30,196 bases of DNA. It comes from a virus. The stretch is taken from positions 1 through 30,196 of the IMG/VR virus record IMGVR_UViG_3300015265_000013. The stretch is one strand, 5' to 3'. Positions 1-7,735 of this stretch are shown one piece after another; the stretch's first letter is position 1; every line of letters starts with the position of its first letter. The position numbers and the translations under genes were made by a program. A model generated the notes under the pieces. The model ran no database searches. It was not told where the DNA came from and worked only from the letters and a program-made list of their open reading frames with translations.

Positions 1-26
1 AAACCCGGCCATTGCGCCGGGTTTTT
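1..26 (+). terminator. Rho-independent terminator upstream of holin
   Basis: A perfect 9-bp stem (1-9 with 16-24) closes a 6-nt loop and runs into a T tract (22-26). The leading AAA means it could also work on the opposite strand. It separates the holin and late genes from whatever lies to the left. Confidence 0.8.
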
Positions 27-43
27 GCGTTTAGGGGTTGGCG

Positions 44-388
44 ATGACAAACGAGCAACAAGCGCTGGCAGAGATGCCGATCTGGTTAGTGATCGTCCTG
101 GCCCTGGTCGGCGGCGTATCGGGGGAGATGTGGCGGGCCGACAAGGATGGGGCGCGGGGCTGGGCGTTGTTGCGCCGCCTCGCGCTTCGGTCCGGGGCCT
201 GCATTGTCTGCGGGGTGTCGGCGATGATGCTGATGATCGCAGCCGGCATGACGATCTGGACAGCGGGCGCCTTGGGTTGCCTGACGGCAATGGCCGGTGC
301 CGATGTGGCCATCGGGTTGTACGAACGCTGGGCTGCCAAGCGGCTGGGCGTCTGCGAAGTCCCGCCAGCCGGGGGCGAGCAGGGGTGA
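44..388 (+). CDS. Phage holin, LydA-like family
   Basis: This 114-residue protein has an N-terminal hydrophobic helix (about residues 10-25, PIWLVIVLALVGGVSG) and a second hydrophobic stretch (about 60-95), with a charged segment between them. That layout and the sequence resemble the LydA/phage_holin_3 group common in Pseudomonas prophages. The expected role is to permeabilise the inner membrane so that the endolysin encoded near 20.8 kb can reach the wall. A TTG two codons upstream is in frame, but ATG at 44 lies just after GGGGTTGGCG and is preferred. It sits directly before the cos region, away from endolysin and Rz. In packaged phage DNA it would therefore be near the right end, if the cos site is where I place it. 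The family call is by pattern recognition, not by search. Confidence 0.72.
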   Translation: MTNEQQALAEMPIWLVIVLALVGGVSGEMWRADKDGARGWALLRRLALRSGACIVCGVSAMMLMIAAGMTIWTAGALGCLTAMAGADVAIGLYERWAAKRLGVCEVPPAGGEQG

Positions 389-441
389 CGCACCGATCTG
401 GGGCGCGAAAACCGCCGGGGACCCTGGCGAATTTCGGGGGG

Positions 442-463
442 TACGGGGTCGGAAACCCGCGGG
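442..463 (+). other. Candidate cosN (lambda-like cohesive-end nick site)
   Basis: The string TACG (442-445), GGGTCGGAAACC (446-457), CGCGGG (458-463) lines up without gaps with lambda cosN, TACG / GGGCGGCGACCT / CGCGGG. Both flanks are identical and the central 12 bases are similar. By analogy the 5' overhang would be bases 446-457. It lies in the gap just before the terminase small-subunit gene, as in lambda. The nick positions are inferred from the alignment. Confidence 0.6.
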
Positions 464-478
464 ACTGTGTTAGCGGAC

Positions 479-540
479 GGTTCACCAGCTTAGTGAACTG
501 AGGTGAACAGGTGAACTGGCGGTGAACTCGCCGGTGAACT
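479..540 (+). repeat. GTGAAC repeat array, candidate cosB terminase-binding region
   Basis: GTGAAC occurs five times in direct orientation (493, 503, 511, 522, 534), mostly as GGTGAAC. One inverted copy, GTTCAC, is at 480-485. Spacings are 8-12 bp, close to one helical turn. The array lies between the cosN-like core and the terminase small-subunit start, where lambda has its cosB R sites for Nu1 and IHF. Binding by the small subunit is inference. Confidence 0.6.
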
Positions 541-552
541 GGAGAATTAACC

Positions 553-1143
553 ATGACAATCATCAGCAAAACGGAGTTTGCGGCCCGGCGCGGCTGGGCC
601 AAATCCTATGTTTCCAAATTGGCTAGTCAGGATCGGCTGGTGCTCACCGCAAATGGCAAGATCGACTTGGAAGCCACTGAGGCGCTGCTCGATAGAACCA
701 GCGACCCCAGCAAGGCCGCCGTCGCCGATCGTCACCAACAAGATCGGATCCAGCGTGACGTTTACAGCCAACTGTCGCCCCTGACGGAGCCGACTTACAC
801 GGCTGCGCCGCCGCAGCTAATGCCGAGCGACGGCAAACACCCCGATTACCAGAAGTCCCGCGCACTGCGTGAGCACAACATGGCCAAGCTGGCTGAGATC
901 GAGCTGGGCAAAGCGCAGGGTTCGCTGGTGTCGAGGGAGGCCGTCGAGACCGGTGCTTACGATGCCGGTCGCTTGTTGCGCGATCAGTTGTTCGGACCGC
1001 TGCCTCAGCTGTCCTACGACCTGGCTGCAATGACGGATCCCTGGCAGATCGAAAAACACCTCACCGCGACAATCCGTCGAACGCTGGAAGAAGCCGAGCG
1101 CCTCTCTTCAGCGGATCTTGAACATGCCTTAACAGCGAGCTGA
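553..1143 (+). CDS. Terminase small subunit, Nu1-like
   Basis: This 196-residue protein opens with a winged-helix-type DNA-binding region: residues 1-45 include KTEFAARRGWAKSYVSKLA and GKIDLEATEALLDRT, typical of the DNA-packaging Nu1 family. A flexible, proline-containing linker follows, then a helical C-terminal half (about 95-196) that should assemble with the large subunit. The protein recognises cos and positions the large subunit for cutting. Start ATG 553 follows GGAG (541-544) at good spacing. Directly upstream is the GTGAAC array, its plausible binding site. Its last codons overlap a possible lost start of the large-subunit gene at 1124. Confidence rests on the N-terminal motif and on position before the A-like gene. 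Confidence 0.8.
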   Translation: MTIISKTEFAARRGWAKSYVSKLASQDRLVLTANGKIDLEATEALLDRTSDPSKAAVADRHQQDRIQRDVYSQLSPLTEPTYTAAPPQLMPSDGKHPDYQKSRALREHNMAKLAEIELGKAQGSLVSREAVETGAYDAGRLLRDQLFGPLPQLSYDLAAMTDPWQIEKHLTATIRRTLEEAERLSSADLEHALTAS

Positions 1144-1177
1144 ACCTACGCACACGGAGTTTTCTGACGGTGCACAG

Positions 1178-3181
1178 GTGTACCGTGAGAACTACTTTCG
1201 TGGCCTGCGCCCCGACCCCGATCTCTGGATCGACGAATGGGCCGACGAGTACATGCGGATCCCGCGAGACACCGGCGCCCCCGAGCCCGGCCAGTACCGC
1301 ACTTCACGGACACCTTATGCCCGCGAGCCAATGCGTTGCCTGTCGCCGGCTCATCCCTGCAGGCGCGTGGTCACCATGGTGGCCTCGCAGTTGATGAAAA
1401 CCCAGATCGCCCTGAACTGGATGGGCGGCCTGATCCACATGGCGCCTTCGAACATCCTGGCCCTGCTACCCAGCCTCGGCTTGTCCAAGCGGGTATCGGG
1501 GCGGATTAGCAAGACCATCCAAGCAACCCCTGTGTTGCGCGAGCGGGTCGCGGCCACTCGCTCGCGGGACGCACGCAACACGATGGACACCAAGGAATTC
1601 GAGGGTGGCTCGCTGTACGTCACCACCGCCGGTTCAGCGGCCAACCTGTCGGAGCTGTCAGCACGCTACATTTACGGCGACGAAGTTGACCGTTGGGAGA
1701 ACGACGTCGGCCAGGAGGGTGATCCCATCAAGCTGGCAGAGACGCGGGCGACCAACTTCGGCCGCAACGCCAAGATCTATTTTTCCAGTTCACCGACAAT
1801 CAAAGGCGCCTCGCGGATCGCTGATCTGTTCGAGTCCAGTGACCAGCGCCACTACTATGTGCCTTGTCCGCACTGTGGGCACATGCAGGTGCTGGAGTGG
1901 GAAAACCTGCTCTATTCCGCCGATTTCAGCGTCGTGCATTACAAGTGCGCAGCGTCCGGGATGGACTGTGACGTGCTCATCGAGGAGCACTATAAGAGCG
2001 ACATGCTCGCCCGTGGTGAGTGGCGTGCGCATGCCAGCGGCGACGGCAAGACGGTGGGATTTCATCTCAGCGCCTTGTACTCGCCGACAGGCTGGATGGA
2101 CTGGACCTCGCTTGCCATCGAGTTTGAAGACGCGAAAAAAGCCCAGGCCCAAGGCGACACCAGCTTGATGCAGGTGTTTTACAACACTCGCCTTGCCAAG
2201 GTTTGGGATAGCGCACTCGAACAAACCAAGTCTGAAGTGCTGATCGCTCGGGCACGACTGGAGACCTACACCCTAGGCACAATGCCCGCCGGTGTGCTGA
2301 TGCTCACCGGCGCCGTCGACGTACAGGCCAACCGCCTGGAAATGATGGTGATGGGTTTTGGCGTCGGCATGGAGCGCTGGGTGGTCGATCACCAGGTCAT
2401 CTGGGGTGACCCGGCCGATGAGCGAACCTGGGCTGTACTGGACGAAAAACTCAAGGCTCGCTATCGGCATCCTTGCGGAGTCGGCTTGGGCATCCTTGCC
2501 GTTGGCGTCGACTCCGGCGGTCACCACACCGATGAGGTCTACCAATTCTGCCGCGTGCGTCGTTGGCGCAACGTCTTCGCCATCAAGGGCGCGAGCAAGC
2601 CGGGTAGGCCGGTCATCGCACAACGCCCGTCCTTGGTTGATGTGACTTGGAAAGGCCAGACCGAACGCAATGGCGCCGAGCTGTGGTTTGTCGGCACCGA
2701 CACGGCAAAGGATTGGATCTACAACCGCTATCCGTTTCCGGACGGACCGGGTTCGCTGCACTTTGCCAATGACTTGCCGGACGAGTTCTTCGCTCAGTGC
2801 GTCGCCGAGCGCAAGGTCGTGCGCTACGTGCGCGGCCACAAGCGTATCGAATGGGTCAAAGGCAAGGCCGAGCGCAACGAGGCGCTCGATCTGATGGTGT
2901 ACTGCCTCGCGATGGCGCACTACCTCGGCATCAATCGCTACCAGGAACACGACTGGGATCAGGTGCGCCAAGCGCTGGCTCAGTCCGGTCTGTTCGACGA
3001 TGTCTTGGGCATCAAGCCGGTTCAGGGTGAGCGCGTTGATGAAGGCGAAACACCTGAACCTACGGCTGTGCGACAAGCTCAAGCCGCACCACCACCTGCT
3101 GCACCAGTCGCTCCAGCGCGACCACCAGCTGCACCACCTCAACGCCGCAGTTCAACCAGCGGTTATCTGAAGAGACGCTGA
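1178..3181 (+). CDS. Terminase large subunit, lambda gpA family
   Basis: This is the packaging ATPase and nuclease. As read from GTG 1178 it has 667 residues. Visible parts are an atypical Walker A region (about 68-76, VASQLMKTQ), a Walker B region (about 164-171, YIYGDEVD), a four-cysteine cluster (C230, C233, C257, C264), and the start of the nuclease domain near D381 (GAVDVQANRLE). The C-terminus is Pro/Ala/Gln-rich. The start is uncertain. GTG 1178 has no well-spaced ribosome site, yet the frame stays open back to 1133 and reads like protein (HTEFSDGAQVYREN). Just before that comes ATG-CCT-TAA at 1124-1132. One base change (CAA to TAA) in codon 3 would explain this, so the original start may be 1124, overlapping the small-subunit gene. 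Activity depends on whether GTG 1178 is used efficiently. Confidence 0.9.
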   Translation: MYRENYFRGLRPDPDLWIDEWADEYMRIPRDTGAPEPGQYRTSRTPYAREPMRCLSPAHPCRRVVTMVASQLMKTQIALNWMGGLIHMAPSNILALLPSLGLSKRVSGRISKTIQATPVLRERVAATRSRDARNTMDTKEFEGGSLYVTTAGSAANLSELSARYIYGDEVDRWENDVGQEGDPIKLAETRATNFGRNAKIYFSSSPTIKGASRIADLFESSDQRHYYVPCPHCGHMQVLEWENLLYSADFSVVHYKCAASGMDCDVLIEEHYKSDMLARGEWRAHASGDGKTVGFHLSALYSPTGWMDWTSLAIEFEDAKKAQAQGDTSLMQVFYNTRLAKVWDSALEQTKSEVLIARARLETYTLGTMPAGVLMLTGAVDVQANRLEMMVMGFGVGMERWVVDHQVIWGDPADERTWAVLDEKLKARYRHPCGVGLGILAVGVDSGGHHTDEVYQFCRVRRWRNVFAIKGASKPGRPVIAQRPSLVDVTWKGQTERNGAELWFVGTDTAKDWIYNRYPFPDGPGSLHFANDLPDEFFAQCVAERKVVRYVRGHKRIEWVKGKAERNEALDLMVYCLAMAHYLGINRYQEHDWDQVRQALAQSGLFDDVLGIKPVQGERVDEGETPEPTAVRQAQAAPPPAAPVAPARPPAAPPQRRSSTSGYLKRR

Positions 3182-3182
3182 T

Positions 3183-3389
3183 ATGCCCTTTACCCAGAAA
3201 CACCTCGAAGTTATCGAGCGTGCCATTGCGCGTGGCGAAAAAACGGTGCGCTACAGCGACCGAACGGTTGAGTACCGCGATGTCGATGAACTGCTCCGCG
3301 CTCGTGAAGAAATCCGCAGTTCGTTAATCAGCGCTGCCGCTCCGCGTTCGCGGGTCGTGCGGCTCAGTCACGGAGGTAAGGGAGTCTGA
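3183..3389 (+). CDS. Head-tail joining protein, gpW-like
   Basis: This 68-residue basic protein has the size and pattern of the lambda gpW family: an N-terminal helix (KHLEVIERAIARGEKTVRY), a short beta hairpin (RTVEYRDVDELLRA), a second helix and a disordered Arg-rich tail. gpW sits in the portal vestibule after DNA filling and keeps the genome in the head before tail joining. It lies one base after the terminase stop, and its TGA overlaps the portal ATG (TGATG at 3387-3391). Gene order terminase-W-portal is the same as in lambda. Confidence 0.85.
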   Translation: MPFTQKHLEVIERAIARGEKTVRYSDRTVEYRDVDELLRAREEIRSSLISAAAPRSRVVRLSHGGKGV

Positions 3390-4873
3390 TGTCTCGACAA
3401 TTTCCGGCACTGTCTCGTAGCGGATTTTTGCTGCCATCGAACATCAAGGCCAGCTACGAAGGCGCCGGAGAGGGCCGTCGTTCGGCCAGTTGGGATGCCT
3501 CCGATAACGGCATCAACAGCATCAACACCCCGGCGCTACGTAATCTGCGCGCCCGCTCGCGGGCTGCGGTGCGCAATGATCCGTATGCGGCCAACGCGAT
3601 CAACAAGCGCGTCAGCAATCTCATCGGCACCGGTATCACGCCGCGCCCGAAGGTGAAGGACGAAGAGCTGCGCAACCTGTTGCAGGAGCTCTGGGAAGAC
3701 TGGGCCGATGAGTCGGATGCCGATGGCCTCTGCGACTTTTATGGGCAGCAGGCGCTGGTGGCTCGCACCGTCGAAACGGCCGGCGAGTGCTTTGTTCGGT
3801 TGCGTCCGCGTGGTCTTGAAGAAGGCATAGTCGTGCCACTGCAGTTGCAAACTCTGGCACCGGAGTTTGTGCCGCACGACAAATTCGAGACCACCCGCGA
3901 TGGCAACATCATTCGCGCCGGGATCGAGTTCAACCCGGCCGGTAAACGCGTGGCGTACTGGATGTACCGCTCGCACCCACGCGACGCGTCGTCGCTCAAC
4001 AGCGGATACAACCAACTGGTGCGCGTCCCGGCCAGCCAGGTGCTGCATATCTTCGAGCCGCTGGAACCGGGTCAATTGCGCGGCGTGCCACGCATGTCGC
4101 CGGTCCTCAAGCGCTTGCGCAGCCTGGACAACTACGACGACGCGGTGCTGTTCCGGCAGGAGGTGTCCAACCTGTTCGCCGGCTTCATCAAGCGCCCGTC
4201 GCCGGACATGGGCCAGGTACCTCGCGATCCGGTCACTGGCCAACTGATCACCACCGACCGTGATGGCTTTACACCGATGGTGGCGCTGGAACCCGGCACC
4301 ATGCAGGAGCTGGGCGCCGGTGAGGAGGTTGAATTCTCCAAGCCGCCGGACGCCGGCAACAACTACCCGGACTTCATGCGTCAGCAACTGATGGCCGCAG
4401 CAGCCGGCACCGACACGCCTTACGAGATCCTCACCGGTGACATGAAAGGCATCAACGACCGCGCGCTGCGTGTGGTGCTCAACGAGTTCCGGCGCCGCCT
4501 CGAACAGCTGCAATTCAACGTCTACATCCACCAGCTCTGCCGGCCGGTACGTGCCGCCTGGTTGGACATGGCGGTGCTGGCCGGTGTGATCGAGCTGCCG
4601 GACTACGCCAAGCGTCGTCGTGAATTTCTGCGCACGCGCTGGGTGCCGCAAGGCTGGGCCTACATCCAGCCGGTGCAGGACGTGCAGGCGCGAATGCTGG
4701 AGGTCAACGCCGGGTTCGGTTCACGCAGTGAGATGTGCCTGCGCACCGGTTACGACGCCGAAACGGTTGACGCGGAAAACGCCGCTGACGCTCAACGTGC
4801 CCGCGACTTAAAACTCAATTACCGAACGCTCGTCGAGGTCGAAATCCACCCTGACGACCAGGAGAAACCATGA
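3389..4873 (+). CDS. Portal protein, lambda gpB family
   Basis: This 494-residue portal (lambda-type) forms the dodecameric ring at one head vertex through which the terminase pumps DNA. Family features include the N-terminal ARSRAAVRNDPYAANAINKRV segment, a central region around FEPLEPGQLRGVPRMSPVL (about residue 215-235), and GTDTPYEILTGDMKGINDRALR (about 340-362), the usual portal signature. Length is normal for the family. It is coupled to the gpW gene upstream by TGATG and to the protease gene downstream by an ATGA overlap at 4870. No damage is visible. Confidence 0.93.
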   Translation: MSRQFPALSRSGFLLPSNIKASYEGAGEGRRSASWDASDNGINSINTPALRNLRARSRAAVRNDPYAANAINKRVSNLIGTGITPRPKVKDEELRNLLQELWEDWADESDADGLCDFYGQQALVARTVETAGECFVRLRPRGLEEGIVVPLQLQTLAPEFVPHDKFETTRDGNIIRAGIEFNPAGKRVAYWMYRSHPRDASSLNSGYNQLVRVPASQVLHIFEPLEPGQLRGVPRMSPVLKRLRSLDNYDDAVLFRQEVSNLFAGFIKRPSPDMGQVPRDPVTGQLITTDRDGFTPMVALEPGTMQELGAGEEVEFSKPPDAGNNYPDFMRQQLMAAAAGTDTPYEILTGDMKGINDRALRVVLNEFRRRLEQLQFNVYIHQLCRPVRAAWLDMAVLAGVIELPDYAKRRREFLRTRWVPQGWAYIQPVQDVQARMLEVNAGFGSRSEMCLRTGYDAETVDAENAADAQRARDLKLNYRTLVEVEIHPDDQEKP

Positions 4874-6012
4874 AACCGCCGTTCCCTCTACGGATCTTCA
4901 ACAAACTGGACGGGCAACTGCCCGTGCAAGACAAACACTGGTACAGCCTCCGGGCCAGCGGTGAAGCCGAGCAACGCACTATCGAGGTGTACGTCTACGG
5001 TGAGATCGGCACCTGGGGTATTACTGCCAATCAGTTCGTGCGCGATCTGGCTGCGCTGGATGACGGTACTTCACCGATTGTCGTTGCGTTCAACAGCATC
5101 GGCGGCGACCTGTTCGACGGTCTGGCCATTCATAACGCCCTGTCGCGATTGGGCGAGCGCTGCACCGGCCGCGTCGATGCCCTCGCGGCGAGCGCGGCAA
5201 GCGTCGCGGTCTGCGGTGCCCACCGGGTGGTGGTGGCGGAAAACGCCGCGCTGATGATCCACAACCCGTGGACGTACGCCTCGGGTGATGCCGAGGATAT
5301 GCGCAAGGTCGCGACCGCGCTGGATCAAGCGCTGGAGCTCATCATCACGGCCTACAAGGCAAAGGCGCCAAACATCGACGAGGTCGAGTTGCGACGCCTG
5401 GTCAATGCCGAGACGTGGCTCACAGCCCGCGAAGCGGTGGCTCTCGGCCTGGCTGACGAAGTTGGCGACGGTGTGCAGATCAAGGCGTGTCTGGGGCAGG
5501 GCACGGTGATGCAGAAATACCAGCACACGCCCCAGGCATTGCTGGATCTGCTGAATGAACCCACGAAACCGACCGAATCGGTGATCGACGATCCTGAACC
5601 ACCGGCACCTGGTGCGGATGCGGCGGCGCTGGCTCTGCTGATCAGCAAGTCCTGTAACCAAGGCGGGATGAGCAACTTGATCGAGCCACTGCTGGCCACC
5701 ACCAAGTTGGTTGATGAGGCGACCGTGAACGCCGCGATCACCCAGGCCAAGTCGATACGCGATCTGTGCGTGGCCGCCCGGTTGCCAGAGTTCGCGGTGG
5801 AGTTTGTGCAAGCCGGACTGGATACCAGCGCCGTGCGTGCGCGGCTCTTCGACAAGGTCGTAGGGAAGGGCGGGGGCTTCGAGATCGACAACAGCCTGCC
5901 GCAGAACGAAGACCCGGCGCCAAAAATTCAAGCCAAACAACCCGATCCGTCCTCGATCTGGGCAGCCCGTCAGGCCGCACAGTCCACAACCTCGAAAGGA
6001 GCAAGACCATGA
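4870..6012 (+). CDS. Head maturation protease, ClpP/S49-like (lambda gpC role)
   Basis: This 380-residue protein has a ClpP-type serine protease fold in residues 1-205. It shows the NSIGGD loop (75-80), the nucleophile Ser108 in LAASAAS, and His131 in MIHNPW, followed by TWLTAREAVALGLADEVGDG. It would process head proteins during capsid assembly. The C-terminal 170 residues are helical and acidic to mixed, the usual place of the scaffold portion in C-like proteins. An in-frame ATG at 5668 could start a separate scaffold protein, as Nu3 does inside lambda C. It overlaps the portal and decoration genes by ATGA. The third catalytic residue cannot be fixed by eye. Confidence 0.88.
   Translation: MKPPFPLRIFNKLDGQLPVQDKHWYSLRASGEAEQRTIEVYVYGEIGTWGITANQFVRDLAALDDGTSPIVVAFNSIGGDLFDGLAIHNALSRLGERCTGRVDALAASAASVAVCGAHRVVVAENAALMIHNPWTYASGDAEDMRKVATALDQALELIITAYKAKAPNIDEVELRRLVNAETWLTAREAVALGLADEVGDGVQIKACLGQGTVMQKYQHTPQALLDLLNEPTKPTESVIDDPEPPAPGADAAALALLISKSCNQGGMSNLIEPLLATTKLVDEATVNAAITQAKSIRDLCVAARLPEFAVEFVQAGLDTSAVRARLFDKVVGKGGGFEIDNSLPQNEDPAPKIQAKQPDPSSIWAARQAAQSTTSKGARP
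5668..6012 (+). CDS. Possible in-frame nested scaffold protein (Nu3-like)
   Basis: An internal ATG at 5668 lies in the protease frame, preceded by AAGGCGGG with a rather short 4-base gap from AAGG. It would give a 114-residue protein equal to the protease C-terminus, mostly helical with a flexible Pro/Gln-rich end. Lambda makes its scaffold Nu3 in exactly this way. There is no independent evidence of expression, so this is an inference from position, composition and the lambda parallel. Confidence 0.35.
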   Translation: MSNLIEPLLATTKLVDEATVNAAITQAKSIRDLCVAARLPEFAVEFVQAGLDTSAVRARLFDKVVGKGGGFEIDNSLPQNEDPAPKIQAKQPDPSSIWAARQAAQSTTSKGARP

Positions 6013-6353
6013 CCTCCAAACTGGAACCGATGCACGCAGGCGAATTCCTGCTGTCCGAGGGCGCCGGCAACATCTCCCGCGAAGCGATCAACGTCGCGGC
6101 AGGCCCGGCGCTGGAGCCCGGACAGATCCTCGGACTGGTGACTGCGAGCAGCGAATTCGCCCCGTACAGCCCGACTGCCGAAGACGGCACGGAAAACGCC
6201 GTTGCCATTCTCTACGGCCCGCTCGGCGAGTCAGATGTCGTTCGGCGCGGTCGCGCCGTGGTGCGGCTGGCCGAAGTCAGCGAGGCCCACCTGACCGGTC
6301 TTGACCCAGCCGCCGAGAAGGCCCTGGCCGCGCATTTCCTGATCGTTCGCTAA
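6009..6353 (+). CDS. Head decoration protein, lambda gpD-like
   Basis: This 114-residue protein has the D family pattern: an N-terminal region (HAGEFLLSEGAGNISREAIN), a central GQILGLVTA strand, and the AAEKALAAHFLIVR tail. It would trimerise on the expanded capsid and stabilise it against DNA pressure. ATG 6009 overlaps the protease stop (ATGA) and follows AAAGGAGC. The same frame is open further upstream, but that is the shadow of the protease gene. A terminator-like hairpin follows it, before the major capsid gene. Confidence 0.85.
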   Translation: MTSKLEPMHAGEFLLSEGAGNISREAINVAAGPALEPGQILGLVTASSEFAPYSPTAEDGTENAVAILYGPLGESDVVRRGRAVVRLAEVSEAHLTGLDPAAEKALAAHFLIVR

Positions 6354-6373
6354 GACGGTTCTTCCTTATATGC

Positions 6374-6397
6374 ATCCCGCCGCGAGCGGGATTTTTC
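6374..6397 (+). terminator. Terminator-like hairpin between decoration and capsid genes
   Basis: ATCCCGC (6374-6380) pairs with GCGGGAT (6386-6392) around a 5-base loop, followed by TTTT. It lies inside a gene series that should be transcribed together, so it may be a partial terminator or an mRNA 3'-end stabiliser. Confidence 0.6.
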
Positions 6398-6416
6398 GTT
6401 TCTGGAGAGTACACCC

Positions 6417-7412
6417 ATGGCCGATATCGCCATTTTTGAAGACGACGCTTTCAGCGTCCCCTCGCTGACCGCCGCGATCAACGAGCAGGAATACCTGCCG
6501 GGCCGAATCAGCAGCCTTGGCCTGTTCCGCGAGGAAGGCACCACCAACCTTACGGTGCAGGTCGAGAAGGACGGCGACACCCTGGCTCTGGTGCCGGCTG
6601 GTGAGCGCGGCAGTTCGGGCCTAGTGGTCGGTGGCAGCAAGCGTAATCTGATCCCGTTCAACACCGTGCACCTGCCGGAGCGCTTCACCATCAAGGCCGA
6701 TGAGATCCAAGGCATCCGGGCTTTCGGTACGCGAACCGAGCTGCAGTCTGTGCAGGACGTGGTTAACCGGCGCCTTGCCAAAGCGCGGCGCCAGTTGGAC
6801 GCCACTCATGAATTTCAGCGGATGGGGGCTCTGAATGGCCAGATCCTCGATGCTGATGGCAAGACGGTTTTGCTGGACATCTATAAGTCCTTTGGCGTGA
6901 ACCGTCAGAAAATGCCCATGGGGCTCAATGACCCTGAAGTTGACCTGCGAGTGAATGCTGGCGAAGCGTTGGACATGCAGGCGGATGCGTTGGGTAGTGT
7001 GACTAGCTCGGGTTCTCGAGCCTTCTGCGGCAAGAACTTCTGGAACAAGCTGGTCAGTCACAAGTCGGTCAAGCAAACCTATCTCAACACTCTGCAGGCA
7101 GCCTCTCTTCGCGGTGATGCACGCGAGAGCTTTGAATTCGGCGGCATTGTCTGGGAGCGCTATCGCGGCAAAGTGGCGGGCGTGCTGTTCGTGCACGATG
7201 ACAAGGCGCTGCTGGTTCCCGAAGGTGTGCCGGATCTGTACATCTCGGTCTTCGCACCGGCCGACTACATGGAAACGGTCAACACCGAAGGTTTGCCTTA
7301 TTACAGCAAGCTCGAACCGCTGCCATTTAACAAGGGTGTGGCCGGCGAAGCCCAGTCCAACCCGTTGCACCTGTGCACGCGACCTCGGGCACAGATCCTC
7401 CTGGAACTCTGA
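6417..7412 (+). CDS. Major capsid protein, lambda gpE family
   Basis: This 331-residue protein is the HK97-fold shell subunit of the lambda E type. Recognisable parts are LTAAINEQEYLPGRISSLG near the N-terminus, the LIPFNTVHLPERFTIKADEIQ strand region (about 80-100), FGTRTELQSVQDVVNRRLAK (about 102-122), and the C-terminal PADYMETVNTEG and KGVAGEAQSNPL segments. Length is as expected. ATG 6417 follows GGAGAG at 6404-6409. It has its own leader after a hairpin, which fits a need for very high expression relative to its neighbours. Confidence 0.93.
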   Translation: MADIAIFEDDAFSVPSLTAAINEQEYLPGRISSLGLFREEGTTNLTVQVEKDGDTLALVPAGERGSSGLVVGGSKRNLIPFNTVHLPERFTIKADEIQGIRAFGTRTELQSVQDVVNRRLAKARRQLDATHEFQRMGALNGQILDADGKTVLLDIYKSFGVNRQKMPMGLNDPEVDLRVNAGEALDMQADALGSVTSSGSRAFCGKNFWNKLVSHKSVKQTYLNTLQAASLRGDARESFEFGGIVWERYRGKVAGVLFVHDDKALLVPEGVPDLYISVFAPADYMETVNTEGLPYYSKLEPLPFNKGVAGEAQSNPLHLCTRPRAQILLEL

Positions 7413-7414
7413 CC

Positions 7415-7735
7415 ATGTCTTTCCGCGAGCTGCTGGAAGACATCGACGATACGGTGTTCGAAACCCTCGGCGACACGGCCCGGATCGAGGGCTACGACGA
7501 ACCGATGCTCGGCATGTTCGCGGCACCGTGGATGCAACCCAAGATGGGCAGCGTCAAAACGGCGTTGCGCGAGCCGAAGTTCGAGATCCGCGTCCGTGAT
7601 TCGCACGGCTTGAAAAAAGGACTATTGGTCAGTGTGGATCTGCCGGTGCTGGACGGCGGCGGCGACTACGACCTGCTGCAGCTGGAGCCGGGCGGTGACG
7701 GCCTTGTCGCCTTGATCCTGAGGAAACGACCATGA
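7415..7735 (+). CDS. Head-tail attachment protein (FII-like)
   Basis: This 106-residue protein is encoded two bases after the capsid stop and has the size and placement of the lambda FII / phage_attach group. It is expected to complete the head neck to which the tail docks. The beginning (SFRELLEDIDDTVFETLGD) and the strand-rich C-terminal half (KKGLLVSVDLPVLDGGGDYDLLQLEPGG) resemble family members often annotated as ATP-binding sugar transporter-like in prophages, a misleading name. ATG 7415 is chosen. An upstream in-frame start at 7373 lies inside the capsid gene. The stop overlaps the next ATG by ATGA. Confidence 0.7.
   Translation: MSFRELLEDIDDTVFETLGDTARIEGYDEPMLGMFAAPWMQPKMGSVKTALREPKFEIRVRDSHGLKKGLLVSVDLPVLDGGGDYDLLQLEPGGDGLVALILRKRP

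Noticed and set aside
25-501. 158-codon + strand frame across the holin and cos region
   Set aside because: It covers the non-coding repeat array and reads as Arg/Gly-rich noise. The holin frame is the supported one.
2273-3142. 289-codon open frame on the - strand
   Set aside because: It lies opposite the terminase gene, with low-complexity Trp/Ser/Arg sequence and no ribosome site.
3536-4651. 371-codon open frame on the - strand
   Set aside because: It is the antisense shadow of the portal gene. Its composition is typical of a reverse frame.
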